Source: Cristatella mucedo (Eukaryota; Bryozoa; Phylactolaemata; Cristatellidae). From it: a stretch of 64,000 nt of DNA. Position numbers and translations under genes: made by a program. Below the pieces are notes generated by a model, which was given only the letters and a program-made list of their open reading frames with translations, ran no database searches and had not been told where the DNA came from. The stretch is from contig WPIO01000263.1 in assembly GCA_009760855.2 (NCBI GenBank), forward strand, positions 1 to 64,000, written 5' to 3'. This document shows, piece after piece, positions 32,695-44,112 of this stretch; the stretch's first letter is position 1, and each line of letters begins with the position of its first letter.

Positions 32695-35600
32695 TATTTT
32701 GATTGTTATTTGATCGTAGGGCGTAAGAAATGACGTGCCTATGGACATCTAAACACTTATCGCTTAGAGGCTGTTGGGTCTCCCACGCTGGCAGCTGCCT
32801 TAGCTATGCCAGCGGCTAGTAACCTGCTTGCTAGTTATGATCGTCAGCAGCTGCTTTCGCTTCGTCATCGTAGATCGAATGCTTTCCTAAATATTAATGT
32901 TGTTGCTAAGATTCATGAACTATGCATTAACAATATAAAAGCGCCCGTAGCCGCCGCTATGGCCGGAACCGCCAGCTCAGATGCCGTTAGTTTGGTATTC
33001 CTAGCGTTGTCTCGAACCGCTCAGCACGCTCCCCCACATCCGTCACTGTAGCTGTTTAACTAAGTGGTCATCGGGCCTGTTGTAACCCCATCGGCCAGAC
33101 ATAAAGCTTGCCTTTGGAAACCTCGTTCAATTTGCAATAAACCTCTAGTAAAAAATGACCTTATTTCTGAAAATGGTATCGACCTGCTCGCCCTAAATAA
33201 AACTTGGCTGAAATCGATAAAGTGCCCGAAAATTACAGGCGCTACCCAATCTGGTTTCTCGTTCTTTCACACCCCTAGATCAATCAAAACTGGAGCTGGA
33301 GTTGCTCTTATCGTGCGCTTGAAATTCAACTTCAAGCCATTTGCAGTATCCTCGAAGCAGTCTTTTGAATCAATTGTTTTCGTCTCACCCGAAAAGGAGC
33401 TACTGATTGTGGCAGTAGTCTATCGCCAACCAGGTACCAAATCCTCCTTTATCTCAAATTTCTCCGATCTCATTTCGATTCTGCGTGCTAAAAATCGATC
33501 CTTCCTCGTTATGGGTGATTTCAACGTTCACTTTGATAACTTATCTGAAGCTTTAAGCACCGAATTTCGTCCATTGACTGACTCATTATCTCTTGTGGCT
33601 CATGTGCATGGTCCTACCCACATCAAGGGTCCCACACTCGACCAGATTTTCACATACAACTGCACTTTTTCATCACCAATTAGTACCAAATCCTGTTTAT
33701 CTGACCACATGCAGATCTCATTTCATCTACAGTGTGTACCCACTTCCTCCTCTAAAATAACCTGTGAATCGCGAAACCTCAAGACCCTTGACATCGATGC
33801 TGTCCGTGCGAGAATATCTGCTTCACCTCTGCTGCTCAGTCCTCGCTGTGATCTGTCAGCATTGGTAGATAGCTACAACACGACACTAGCTGACAAGCTC
33901 GACGAGTTTGCACCTCTGAAAAAGCACACTGTGCGCCCCCGCCGAGACGGCGTATGGTTTTCCAGAGACAATAAACTAGCCAAGTCAACTAAATGAAAGC
34001 TTAAAAAAGCATAGAAAAGATCCAAAATAACTGTCCATCGACAGTCATATAAAGACTACTGTCGGTCGTATTAATCGATCCTAGCAAAGACCAAGTCTAG
34101 CTTCTATGGAATCATAGTTGAAGCACAAATGTACAATCCAAAAATGCTTATGTCGACAATAAACGATCTCCTTAACCGTTCACTGATTAGCTCCTTACCT
34201 GATAGTCCTTGTGATAATCTAGCCGATCGCTTCTCTCGATTCTGTGTGCAGAAGATAGATAAGATCAGGGAATCCGTCCCTGCGATGACAAGCTCCCCAC
34301 TAGGATGTTGTTCCTTGGTTCCCGGCTGCACCTCAATATCAGCATTTACGCAGGTCACTAGTTATCTATTCCTAAAGTTCGTATCTCAATCAAAGCAGAC
34401 AAGTTCTCTTGACCACATTCACACTGTCCTGCTCCTACGTTGCATTCATCTGCTGCTGCCAAGCATGACCAAAATCATGAGTATGTCATTAGCCTCAGGT
34501 CATGTCTCCACAACTTTAAAAATAGCTGTAGTCAGGCCACTACTCAAGAAAGCTACACTAGGCCAAAAGACTTAAGCAACTACAGCAGTCTCCCTTCTAC
34601 CATTCCTATCAAAGACACTGAAACGGGTCCTGGCAGACCAGCTGAACTGCTATATTGAAACCTCACACCTTGCTAGTGAGTTCAAGTCTATATTTAGAGA
34701 TACTCACTCTACAGAGTCAGCATTGCTACAGGTATACAACTACCTACTTAGGAATGCAGACACGGGTAGAGTGTCTCTGCTTGTTTTGCTTGATCTTTCG
34801 GCAGCTTTTGATACAATCGATCACATAGTTCTTCTAGAGCGTTTCCCATCTCGCTTGGGCATCAGTGGCACTGCTCTGCAGTGGTTCAGGTCCTATCTCT
34901 GTGGGAGACTCCAGATTATTGAAGTGAATGGACTATCATCAGAAATACCACTAAAATATTGATTACCTTAGGCCACCGTGCTAGGTACGCGTCTTTTCAT
35001 GGTTTACCCTCTCCCTCTTGCTGATATGATTGCCGAGCACAATCTAGGCTTTCACTTCTATGCGGATGACACTCAGTTGTACCTTTGCATTGATCCCTCC
35101 CAGCCTTCGAGCACCATAAGTTCTCTCAACTCACTTGCAGCATGCATTGATGACATCACCACATGGACGGCAGCAAATTTTCTAAAACTAAACGATGATA
35201 AAACTAACTTAATAGGGATGGGAAAACCCAGAGTGATTCAGAGATTGGAAAGGCGGACTATCAAAATTGGCACTGTCAGCATATCTCCAGTTGAATCAGC
35301 TCAAAATCTACGTGTCATATTCCACAGCGACCCCTCGTTAGACGACCATATCAGCTCCACAGTCAAATCTGCCTATTTTCAGCTTCATAACATTGCTTAA
35401 ATTCTGGCTTGCTTAGATAACAATACCACGTCCAAGTTGGTCTATGCATTCGTGACCTACCGTCTCGACTTCTGCGACTTACTGCTCGCTGGCCTACTGG
35501 CATTAGCGATCAAGCAATCGCAGCTGGTGCAAAACTCCGCAGCTAGGCTTGTCTGTCGTGATTGCCACATCACTCCACTTCTCGCCGTCCTGCACTGGCT

Positions 35601-36139
35601 ACCAGTCAAGCAAGGGATTAACTTCAAGGTTTTTTCGCTCACTTTTAGGTCTCTTTATTCTATGGCTCCAGCCTATCTCTCTGATATACTAATCCATCAG
35701 GCCAAGTATCGTACCTACCGCTTTTCGGAATCCGACAGTCTACAAATACCTCGTACAAACCTTAAATCCTGTGGAGACCGTGCGTTAAGTTCGTATGCTC
35801 CCAAAGCCTGGAACTCTCTCCCGACCTGCATCAGAACATCCCCTGACCTGACCACATTTAAAAGGAACTTGAAAACAAACCTATTCTGGACAGCATTTAG
35901 TGGGCCCTGTGATTCGTCCTCGATGTACTTATGCGTGCTGACACTGTGCATGCAGCTACTAACCACAATTGCATGCTGACCCTGTGCATGTCACCCCTAA
36001 CCATATGATTCATTTCGTTTGTTTTCAAGCATGATTTTACTTACCATTCAATTACATTTCACTTAGCAGCAAATGCAAAGCTCCTAGAAAGAGATTAAGT
36101 TCTCTGAGGGCACTTTATCAACTGCATTATTAATATTAT
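32695..36139 (+). mobile_element. LINE-A, near full length
   Basis: The 5' region (ACACTTATCGCTTAGAGGCT) is shared with the copy starting at 44,113, which supports a real 5' end near here. It contains a leader, the endonuclease open frame (33,064-33,996), a linker (34,129-34,575) and reverse transcriptase pieces (34,723-34,962; 34,978-35,400 with FYADDTQLY; 35,437-35,979). The 3' untranslated region and (ATT)n tail end at 36,139. Stops between the pieces make it inactive. It lies inside the fibre-like gene of the virus-like element. Confidence 0.9.
33064..33996 (+). CDS. LINE-A APE-type endonuclease
   Basis: 310 residues, open throughout, the best endonuclease in the window. Motifs in order: ALNKTWL (where the active-site Glu of the usual N-E-T-W is replaced by Lys), GAGVALIVR, VVYRQPGTKSSF, VMGDFNVHFDN (catalytic Asp-Asn), THIKGPTLDQIF, and LSDHMQI (terminal Asp-His). 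The enzyme would nick target DNA to prime reverse transcription. The Lys replacement probably inactivates it. In the intact element it would be fused to the reverse transcriptase; here a stop follows at 33,994. Confidence 0.85.
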   Translation: MVIGPVVTPSARHKACLWKPRSICNKPLVKNDLISENGIDLLALNKTWLKSIKCPKITGATQSGFSFFHTPRSIKTGAGVALIVRLKFNFKPFAVSSKQSFESIVFVSPEKELLIVAVVYRQPGTKSSFISNFSDLISILRAKNRSFLVMGDFNVHFDNLSEALSTEFRPLTDSLSLVAHVHGPTHIKGPTLDQIFTYNCTFSSPISTKSCLSDHMQISFHLQCVPTSSSKITCESRNLKTLDIDAVRARISASPLLLSPRCDLSALVDSYNTTLADKLDEFAPLKKHTVRPRRDGVWFSRDNKLAKSTK

Positions 36140-36464
36140 AATTATTATTACGTTGCTGATCCTGTCAATCCCAGCGTTGCTGCATCGAAAAGCTATGTTG
36201 ACAAAAAAAGGAAAAAGTAACAGAAGTGATCCAAGTTTTGTTCAATCCAAAGTTTTTGAACTCGTTTGTAAATACTACAGTTGATTAGTCACGGACTAAT
36301 CAAAGTGCTCCATTAATGCTTGGCGTGATGGTTGATGGGAATTCTAATTGTGTTTAAATGCAGCCCAATTCCGATACTACTTCTGTTTCAAGAGAAGTAG
36401 GGATAATAACTACCGTCAGCACCGGAACAGACTTTAAATATTACGCTTCTTTCAAAATAATACC
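36140..36464 (+). pseudogene. Fibre-like protein, continuation after LINE-A insertion
   Basis: Resumes with VADPVNPSVAASKSYVDKK, the clearest fibre-type unit in the window, in a codon phase compatible with the break at 31,776. Then come a frameshift and SAPLMLGVMVDGNSN, and DTTSVSREVGIITTVSTGTD near 36,375. It ends where LINE-B sequence starts at about 36,465 without its 3' terminus, indicating a deletion junction. Confidence 0.55.
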
Positions 36465-38560
36465 ACTCACAGCCTAATCGGCTCACTCAACAAAACGAAC
36501 GTGAAAGGCATAGCAGACAGGACATCAGTTGAGGTATTGAGTAGCATGAAAGTAGCAGCTGTTAATATGTAAAAGATGTGGCATACTAATCACTTGGAGA
36601 GTAGTTCTAGTTGCATAAGAAGTGTGGAATAGGGTCCACAGCCTAGGACTTTCAGAGCTAAAAACGGTATTTAAGTAGAAACAAGGAATATATATATTAT
36701 TGTACATACAGGACCCAAGGACATGAAGAGGCTGAGGCTGGTGTAACGGTACAGCTTGGTACGGAGGTATCAAGCCGTGGCGAGCCTTGGGGGTCAGCAT
36801 AAGAATTTTTCTTTGTATCCGTTGAACGACGAGCAAAGGACACGAGTGGTCAAACCTCTGGTATTCGCAAAATAGCCATACACCTTCATCGATAGCCATT
36901 GCTTTTTTGGCAGCCCGGCAAAAATTAATTCACAAAATTGAAGCTGAGACTAAATTAAGGAGCTAGTTGACTTGTATGCAATCCACAGTGGAAGACAGCT
37001 CTTAGTCTTAGATAAGGATCGGACGTGATTATTACATGTAAGTGCAGTATTCTGAAGAAATCGTTTACAATTTAGACAACTCGCAATAACAACACGCAAA
37101 TTCTGAGCAGCATGTGGTTGTAGTACAACAGCGCCATTATTAGAAGAGCAAGCCTTCTAATCTAGCCACACCCCTAGAGTGTCCTAGGAGAAGCAGTTTA
37201 GCTGTATCGTCGCTTTGCTTCCAAAAAAGTTAGTGATATCCGGGATCGAATGTTGGCAAAGCAAGCATTTAGTTTGCCAGTTGCTGCAGCAAATTCCGAC
37301 CATTTGAATGACAACTACGCTGCTGGTTATAGTCAGCGAAAAGGGTGATATCCTATTCCACTGGCACTAAATTTCATTACTTGGAGGTTCAGTATTCAAA
37401 GAACAGCAAGGGAACGAGGACGGACCGCTGTAGGACTTTACTGGTGAATGTTCTCGCTAGCGACGCCTGATCCCCTCGTGACATTATTTGAACACGATCA
37501 GAAAAGTACGATTGAAACCACAGCAGTATGTAGTCTGTCAGACCGATTTTTGTTCTCAGTAGCTTTAGAATGACGAAGCGATCGATGTCTTCCGAGCTAG
37601 TATATATATATCTAGCCAATCTAGTGCATTGATATTTCCGTCTGCATATGCTGGCTGAGAGGAGTTTCAGTGAAGTGCTGCCTCTTGATGCTCGATTGAA
37701 ATTTATCTGTAATTTTTTCTATTCAACGCCTGCTATCTTCCCTTTGCAGCGAATGTAAGGCGCAGTGGAAGAGATTAAGTTATCTGGGGGCACTTTATCA
37801 AGTGCATTATTATTATTAATACCAGCTGTTTAGCGAAAATTAAAAAAAAATCATAGATAAAAATGAATGAAAACTGGACGATAGTTTGCAGGAACCTCTT
37901 AATCTTATCCAGGCTTTTTAGCATACGTTTAAGGATGGCCGATTCGATGGATTTAATTAAGATTTTTTCCAAAGAAGCAATTACAATCTTGGTAACGGCT
38001 GGGCTAAATTAGTATCCCAGTTAAAACCAGAGATTATGGTAAATGGCTTCAGGAAACAAGATCTTTTTTGCTAGTCCTTATTAAGGTTCCCACAGGCCAT
38101 GCAGAAACCTCAGAAAATCTTCTGAGGAATGTAACTGGTTTGGATTTCCCATTCGCTTTAGTCGAAGGACACGTACTGAAGGCACGAATGTGAACAATTT
38201 TTTCAGCAAAGAAGGCTGAATACCTTTCGCCTGAGCCGCTAATATCTGGGGAGTCAGATCTCTCACCGTTGGTCAGTAAATTGTTTCCGGTCCTATATAT
38301 CTGCATTAGGTCTGGCTGGCAGGACTTCATTTTTCTAGTGACATAAGAAGTCCTTGCTTTTCAAGCCTTCGGGTGTAAACTGAAAGGAAATGTTTCAACT
38401 TGACTAGATCTGCATCGAAACCCAATTTCTTAAAGCGACGTCCACACTTGTGCTTAACACAGCGTATCCTTTAAAGTTTTTGGTAAATTAAACGGAATCT
38501 CTGCCATCCTGTCATCGGATAGAACTTACGGGAGCATGTTTATCAAAAGCACTCCTCAGT
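36465..38560 (-). mobile_element. LINE-B, decayed
   Basis: The 3' terminus is missing; it begins with the reverse complement of the GCTGTGAGTGGTATT region. It runs through C-terminal codons (36,525-36,899), the palm (37,389-37,619, FQSYFSDRVQIMSRGDQ) and the N-terminal side of the reverse transcriptase (38,049-38,330, QIYRTGNNLLTNGERSDS). A LINE-A 3' scrap interrupts it at about 37,660-37,825, and a MITE sits at its right edge. Confidence 0.75.
37660..37825 (+). mobile_element. LINE-A 3' scrap inside LINE-B
   Basis: GCGAATGTAAGGCGCAGTGG, then AGAGATTAAGTTATCTGGGG and GCACTTTATCAAGTGCATTA with ATT repeats: the LINE-A 3' end on the plus strand, opposite to its host LINE-B. Confidence 0.75.
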
Positions 38561-38750
38561 GCCGTGGTTCTCAGTCTCCCTAAAGCTGCGACACTTTCAT
38601 ACAGTTCCTGATGTGTTTGCGACCCCCCATCATAAAGTCATTGCGTGGGAAATGTGGAAACACATGCCTTCCGATCGTCTTAAGCGACCTCTGTGAAAGG
38701 GTCATTCGATCGTCATAGGAACCACGACCCACAGGATGAGAACCACTGCC
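38561..38750. mobile_element. hAT-type MITE
   Basis: The left end GCCGTGGTTCTCAGTCTCCC and the right end GGATGAGAACCACTGCC are inverted repeats, and inner CGACCCCCCATCATAAAG and ACGACCCACAGG are also typical. CTCAGTG before and CTTAGTG after could be the 8-bp target duplication. The about 190-bp length with no ORF marks it as non-autonomous. The terminal GTGGTTCTCA is characteristic of a widespread animal hAT MITE group. Confidence 0.75.
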
Positions 38751-38754
38751 TTAG

Positions 38755-39550
38755 TGTCGTGTTTGCTACATCGGTGGATCTAGTGACCTAACGGCTGTAA
38801 AATTCTCTATCAAAAAAGTTCTAATTGGCACACCAGTCATTAGAAAGCAGTATCAAATATACTCTTATAGTTACGGAAAATGATCTTGAAGGAAGTGGCT
38901 TCGTTTAATTTTTCTGGTAGTTAGAAGTAAAAAGCGAAAACAGGAGCTACGTTCCTGATTGGCGTGCAGCCCCATAACAATCTATTGCCGTGCACTGAGA
39001 GCAAGCTTCTTATGTAATAGCCGCCACAGTTCTACCTGCTGATGCCAGAACAATGAAAAAAGTTTACTGGCTAAAAAATAGTAATTTTTTAAGGTAAAAG
39101 GTTATCCAGTAGTCACTAGAGAATGATTAGCCTCCCGACGCCAATTCTGGAGCTGTAATATCTCATCCGGATATCCGAAGTTCGAGAAACCAACGCATTA
39201 ATTAGAGATTACTGAATTCGCATTTGTCTTGTGACATTGACTTAAGAAACGGTCACCGCTGCATCTAATGAGATACGTGTCGAAAAATAATACGTTGCAG
39301 TAAAGTCACATAAACGATTTTCATTATGTCTCGGATATTCAACCACAAAATTGTTACAATCCAAGTATGACTTACTGTGAATGGGAAATTCTTCTCCTTT
39401 ATTTGCTGGATCTTTTCCTCATATGCTCGACGATCCTTATGGTCCCAAATATTCATATTTACGTCAAGTGCTGTAACACCAACTCCAGTATGAACGAGGT
39501 ACGTATCACAATAAAAATGTTTTGCAATCTCATCGCTTTGGTATAGTGAT
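38755..39550. other. No firmly supported gene
   Basis: Possibly further decayed LINE-B 5' sequence just after the MITE (TTGGCACACCAGTCATTAG resembles the LINE-B endonuclease end). The rest, to the DNRRL-family exon, is unassigned AT-rich DNA. Confidence 0.35.
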
Positions 39551-39558
39551 GACCAATT

Positions 39559-40194
39559 CTAGTTCAGATCTAATAGGTTGCCCGTCGGCTTGCATGCATA
39601 CACAAGGCCATCTTTAGCAACATGCTCCTGCAGCCTTTCTATACCCAAACTAGCGTTGCACTCTTCACGTGTCCAGTCAGTAGATTTATCCAGACGAAAC
39701 AAGTATGGTCTTAAGATCAAATCATATCCAGTCACAGTGGGCGGTTCTGGACTACCAACTAAAGGAAAATCACTTCCCTGAAAAGCACAGTTCAGAGCGA
39801 TCCAGGCCCCGTAATCCTTAGCACTTGCATATGCTTCGTGAACTTGCTTAGTAATTCCACCTTCTGTATTAGCATCGGTCTCCCAGTAAATATTTACGGA
39901 CATTATTTGTTGTAGGTATCCTGTATTTTCCATGCAGATTGCATCTGCATCAAACACGAGGCACGAGATAACTCTTTAATCTCTTGCCCAAAAGAGCCTT
40001 TTGTTTTTGAAGTACGTGAGTTGTCCTGAAGAATATCGCACCGCTTTTATCATACCAGTGCAATCGTAAACGTCGTCCATAAACACTGAATATATATCAC
40101 TGTAGCCTCCTTGCGCAGGAAATTTATCAGCGATTGAAGCCTCGAAAAATCTGACTGTTCTAGGATCGATCCATTATATAGACACTGTATTCAC
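39559..40194 (-). pseudogene. DNRRL-motif family exon, copy 2
   Basis: A candidate terminal exon starting after a TTTTCTCAATTAATTGCAG acceptor (CAG at 40,197-40,195). One frame runs through WIDPRTVRFFEASIADKF, YSDIYSVFMDDVYDCTGMIK, KNKRLFWARD (39,982-40,008) and then a single in-frame TAA. It continues FDADAICMENTGYLQQIMSV, TKQVHEAYASAKDYGAWIAL, FPLVGSPEPP and WTREECNASLGIERL to a stop at 39,559. Only one stop in about 210 codons means it is either a young pseudogene or has an unrecognised short intron. Copies 1 and 3 share the first and second halves respectively. Function is unknown. The ParB-like-fold idea rests on the NRRL motif only. Confidence 0.5.
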
Positions 40195-40214
40195 CTGCAA
40201 TTAATTGAGAAAAC

Positions 40215-40999
40215 TTTGGCTTCTACAAACACGGTTATACGGGAACAGGATTAAGCCACTGACAGGCAATCATGTCATTTTCAAAAAATCAACTGTCGTG
40301 ATAAAGTCATTTAGACTTCAAACGATATAGTAGCTGCAGCATTAGAAAAGCCGATCATTAGGCTACGGCAATATATAAATCAGCCTTGATCAATTTCACG
40401 CCTAACGGATATAATCTAATGATATTTATCCCGTTCATGCAAGGTTCAAAGACCGAAGCAGTCCTGAATTAATTAGAAGGCTTTTCCTGTGCCCCTTTTT
40501 CATTAAATTCTTAATAAATAGATATTATATTTTCACTTCATTAGATATTTATTGAAATAATTTAAAGCTGATTGCGAACCTTCTCCACCATATGTTTCTG
40601 ATGCAACTGCAAAATTAATGCGACAGGGCAAACTCGTGCACCACAGGAATGAAAACCTAGTTTTGCAAGCCAAACTAGATTTCCTGTTATGGCATCTTTA
40701 ATGATATTATCCAGATATTACATAAATCCATTGTCGACGTATACGTTAGACTGATATCCTCCCATCCAAGCTCAATAATGCTCGGACCAGTAGTCTAGAG
40801 AATGGTGACGTATCAGCAGCTAGTGACCCGTGCTCTGCCATCCTGCCACACTTTCTACACGTACCCTAACCAAGGGTAAACGACTAGTAGGTACATATGG
40901 AGAAACTCCTAAGCACTTGTGAGTCATGAGCACACCAGCCGAAGAAGAGTACTGTAGTGATCTCAAAAGCTGGAAAACGCTAGCAGCAATCAAGGACAG
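40215..40999. other. No firmly supported gene
   Basis: The minus strand has an open stretch near 40,570-40,700 (AITGNLVWLAKLGFHSCGAR and VALILQLHQKHMVEK). It lies upstream of the DNRRL-family exon and could be an earlier exon of that gene, but no splice sites were verified. Confidence 0.3.
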
Positions 41000-42835
41000 A
41001 GTAGTATTAGAAGAGTAAAGCCTTCCTGCAACACACTTACGGTGTCCTATGAGTAGCTGTTCAGTTTATTGTAATTTAGTTTCAATAAATTTTCCTGAGC
41101 CCAGGATCAAGTGCCGGCGTGGCAACCATTCACTTTATCAGTTTCAGCAGCAGATTCCGACGGTTTGGATGACAAATGCAGCTGGGTATCGTTAGTAGAA
41201 AGGTGAAATCCTATTCCATGGGCCTTAATAACTTTTTCCGAGGTTGAGCATTAATCAAGAATAGCAAGGGACCGGAGATGGTCGCTTGGGGGACTCCACT
41301 GATTCCGGTCTTTTGGGTGAGACCTGAACCCCACACGACATGGATATAACACGATCAGACAGCTACTATTTACACCACGCCGGTGCCTCATCTGTCGGAC
41401 CGATCGTTGAACTCAGTCGTGAAAGTAGACATTTTGATCAATGGAATCGAATGTATTTGATGGATTTAACCTGCTTGATCCGTGACATTACCATCATCGT
41501 TGCCGCTAAGATCATTTCTAACACGGATGATGGCTAGTCTCAGTGGAGTGTTGCCTATCACACCCCAACTGAAATGGGTTTGGCATTTAATTAATTTCAG
41601 TGGGTGCTACGAGCTGCTTAGGGGCAGTTTTTGCAAGAATCTTTGACAAAAAAGCAGGAAATAAACTCTGCGATAGTTTGCTCAATTATCTGTAAATAAT
41701 CCAGGCTTTTTAATTGTAAACCAGTCTGATGATTGCAGATTCAAAGTACTTGGTAGCGCCCTCTTTTCGAAAGCCTTAGAAATCTCGGTTACGGCAGGGC
41801 TAAACTTTTTGCCAGTAAAGACGACATACATGGTGACATGGGGTTTTCAGGAGACGAGCTCTATTAATAGATCTTATTATGGTAGCAACACTGCAAAGAG
41901 AACAATCGTAAAACATTTCAAGGAAGGCCTCAGGTTGTGATTTACGATCGATTGACATAGAAGGGCTTTAAGGATTCATGACGATGCACAATTTCCAGTA
42001 AACTAGCCTCAAAACGTCTGGGCTGAGCAGTTATTATCCGGGGAGTTGTCCCCTCAGCATTTTGCAGTAGATTGTTTACCGTCTTACAAATTCGTTTTGG
42101 GTTTGATTGGTAAGAGTTCAGTTTTCGACGAAAAAGAAGCTCCGCCCCTTCAGTTTCCGACTGAAAACTCGACCGAAATCATTGAAATTAACTAGATCTG
42201 CATCAGATCCTGATTTCTTAAAACAGCGCTCAAGCCTTTTTTGAAAATAGATTAATCTCTATAAGTATGCACACGGATAGAATGCATGGGAGCATGCTTC
42301 TCAACAGCACTCCCGAGTCTAAAGTTAACTGAATCAGTGATGGTATCGAGGTTGCCGGTCGAGTCTGGGTGCAAACTAAGAAGACGCATCACAGTGGATT
42401 TCAAAGTTTCGCCAATGACACTCCTTTTTAAGTTAAGTTTCTGGGCAGGTTTGACATTTCAAATTACATAAAAAAAGCAGGAAAAGTATACGAAACCGAA
42501 CAATGATCCGAGAGGGTAGGCTGGCACACCAAAAGGTCACTGGGGTCATCACTATCCTTAGTGATTTCGGGATCGAGGATATAGTCACCGACGTGTGTGT
42601 GGTATGATTGACGTGTCGGACGAAGCCCAAAGTCTTAAGACTGTCAATAAATGAGCAGAGCTGGCTGTTTATAGGGTTTTCGACATAAATATTGAAGTCT
42701 CTGGCAATCGCTAACGGCCTCTCGCACCTAAGCATTTTAGCCAGGATTTCCAAATACCCCTCAATAAACAAGTTTAAACAGTCAGATAACGGTAGATATA
42801 TCACAACAGTGAGAGGCAGTGTCTTGGTAAGGACT
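41000..42835 (-). mobile_element. LINE-B with endonuclease remnant
   Basis: Minus strand, right to left. The 42,433-42,804 frame has endonuclease motifs (IARDFNIYVENP, a degraded GDFN, and FVRHVNHTTHTS). Then follow a linker, fingers and palm pieces, and the start of the thumb near 41,020-41,190 (reverse complement of the YADDTQLY region). This is the only LINE-B copy showing the endonuclease, proving the family has an APE domain. The 3' part is missing. Confidence 0.75.
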
Positions 42836-42851
42836 AAATTTTAATAAGAAT

Positions 42852-43850
42852 TTGAATATCTTGATAAGGACATCATATTTCAGGAGATCATCTGAAGTAC
42901 CTCTGAAATATGGAGTACCTCACGGCTCAGCACTAGGTCCGGTTCTTTTCAGGGTTTATACTCTGCCTCCTGCTGATGTGATTGCCAAGCACAATCTAGG
43001 CTTTCACTTCTATGCATATGACACTCAGTTGTACCTTTGCTTTGATCCCTCCCAGCCTTCGAGCACCTCATATTCTCTAAACTCACTAGCTGCATGCATT
43101 GATGACATCCGCACATGGATGGCAGCAAATTTACTTAAACTTAACGATGATAGAACTAACTTACTAGTTATGGGCAAATCCAGTGTGATCCAGAGATTGG
43201 AAAGGCTGACTGTCAAAATTGGCTCTGCCAGCATATCTCCAGTTGAATCAGCTCGAAATCTAGGTGTCATATTCCAAAGCGACCTCTCGTTAGACGACCA
43301 AATCAGCCCCACAGTCAAATCCGCCTATTTTCAGCTTCATAACATTGCAAAAATTCGGGCTTGTTTAGATAAAGATACCACGTCCAAGTTGGTCCATGCA
43401 TTCGTGACATCCCGTCTCGACTTCTGCAACTCACTGCTTACTCGCCTACCAGCATGTGCGATCAGGCGATTGCAGCTGGTGCAAAACTCTGCAGCTAGGC
43501 TTGTCTGTCGTGAGCGTCGCAGTTGCCACATTACTCCACTTCTCGCTGACCGGCACTGGCTACCAGTCAAGCAACGGATTGACTTCAAGGTTTTGTCGCT
43601 CACTTTTAGGTCCCTTCATTCTATGGCTCCAGCATATCTGTCAGATATGCTACCCCATCAGGCCAAGCATCGTACCACCCGCTTTTCGGAATCCAACAGT
43701 CTAGAAATACCTCATACAAACCTTAAATCCTTTGGAGACCATGCATTTAGTTCATATTCTCCCAAAGCCTTAAACTCCCTCCCGACCTGCCTCAGAACAT
43801 CCCCTGACCTGACCACATTTAAAAGAAACTTGAAAACAAACCTATTCTGA
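42852..43850 (+). CDS. LINE-A reverse transcriptase fragment with mutated active site
   Basis: 332 residues covering the palm to the C-terminus. The catalytic box reads FYAYDTQLY instead of FYADDTQLY, so the first metal-binding Asp is Tyr and the enzyme would be dead even if complete. KLNDDRTNLLVMGK and the C-terminal LNSLPTCLRTSPDL block are present. It stops just before the normal end. Confidence 0.8.
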   Translation: MNILIRTSYFRRSSEVPLKYGVPHGSALGPVLFRVYTLPPADVIAKHNLGFHFYAYDTQLYLCFDPSQPSSTSYSLNSLAACIDDIRTWMAANLLKLNDDRTNLLVMGKSSVIQRLERLTVKIGSASISPVESARNLGVIFQSDLSLDDQISPTVKSAYFQLHNIAKIRACLDKDTTSKLVHAFVTSRLDFCNSLLTRLPACAIRRLQLVQNSAARLVCRERRSCHITPLLADRHWLPVKQRIDFKVLSLTFRSLHSMAPAYLSDMLPHQAKHRTTRFSESNSLEIPHTNLKSFGDHAFSSYSPKALNSLPTCLRTSPDLTTFKRNLKTNLF

Positions 43851-44110
43851 ACAGCATTTAGTGGGCCCTGTGATTCGTCCTCGATGTGCTTATGCGTGCT
43901 GACACTGTGCATGCAGCTACTAACCACATTTGCATGCTGACCCTGTGCATGTCACCCCTAACCATATTATTCATTTTGTTAGTTTTTCAAGCATGATTTT
44001 ACTTACCATTCAATTGCATTTCACTTTACAGCAAATGTAAAGCGCCTAGAGAGAGAGATTAAGTTCTCTGAGGGCGCTTTATCTAGTGAAATATTTTCAT
44101 TATTATTATT
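42852..44110 (+). mobile_element. LINE-A, 5'-truncated
   Basis: Starts in the palm (GVPHGSALGPVLF), has a 332-residue frame, a 3' untranslated region and the hairpin, and ends in ATT repeats at about 44,095-44,110. The next LINE-A begins at once, making a tandem pair. Confidence 0.9.
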
Positions 44111-44112
44111 AC

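Larger units (their letters stand above)
20795..36464. mobile_element. Decayed Polinton/adintovirus-like element (split by LINE-A)
   Basis: An AT-rich block whose broken genes include a capsid-like protein, a YqaJ-type exonuclease and fibre-like proteins with repeats resembling phage tail-fibre motifs. The left flank is transcribed leftward (20,795-22,300, minus), and everything from 22,352 on reads rightward. LINE-A copies at 24,350-24,615 and 31,777-36,139 and a SINE1 at 23,528-23,692 interrupt it; without them about 11 kb remain. Both ends abut other repeats and no terminal inverted repeats were found. Stops and frameshifts occur in every gene, so it is an old inactive copy. No protein-primed polymerase or packaging ATPase was recognised. 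The class assignment is inference. Confidence 0.55.

Noticed and set aside
31777-36139. Twin-priming inversion of a single LINE-A
   Set aside because: Twin priming leaves one 3' tail; here both outer ends have a hairpin and ATT tail, so two 3' ends were used.
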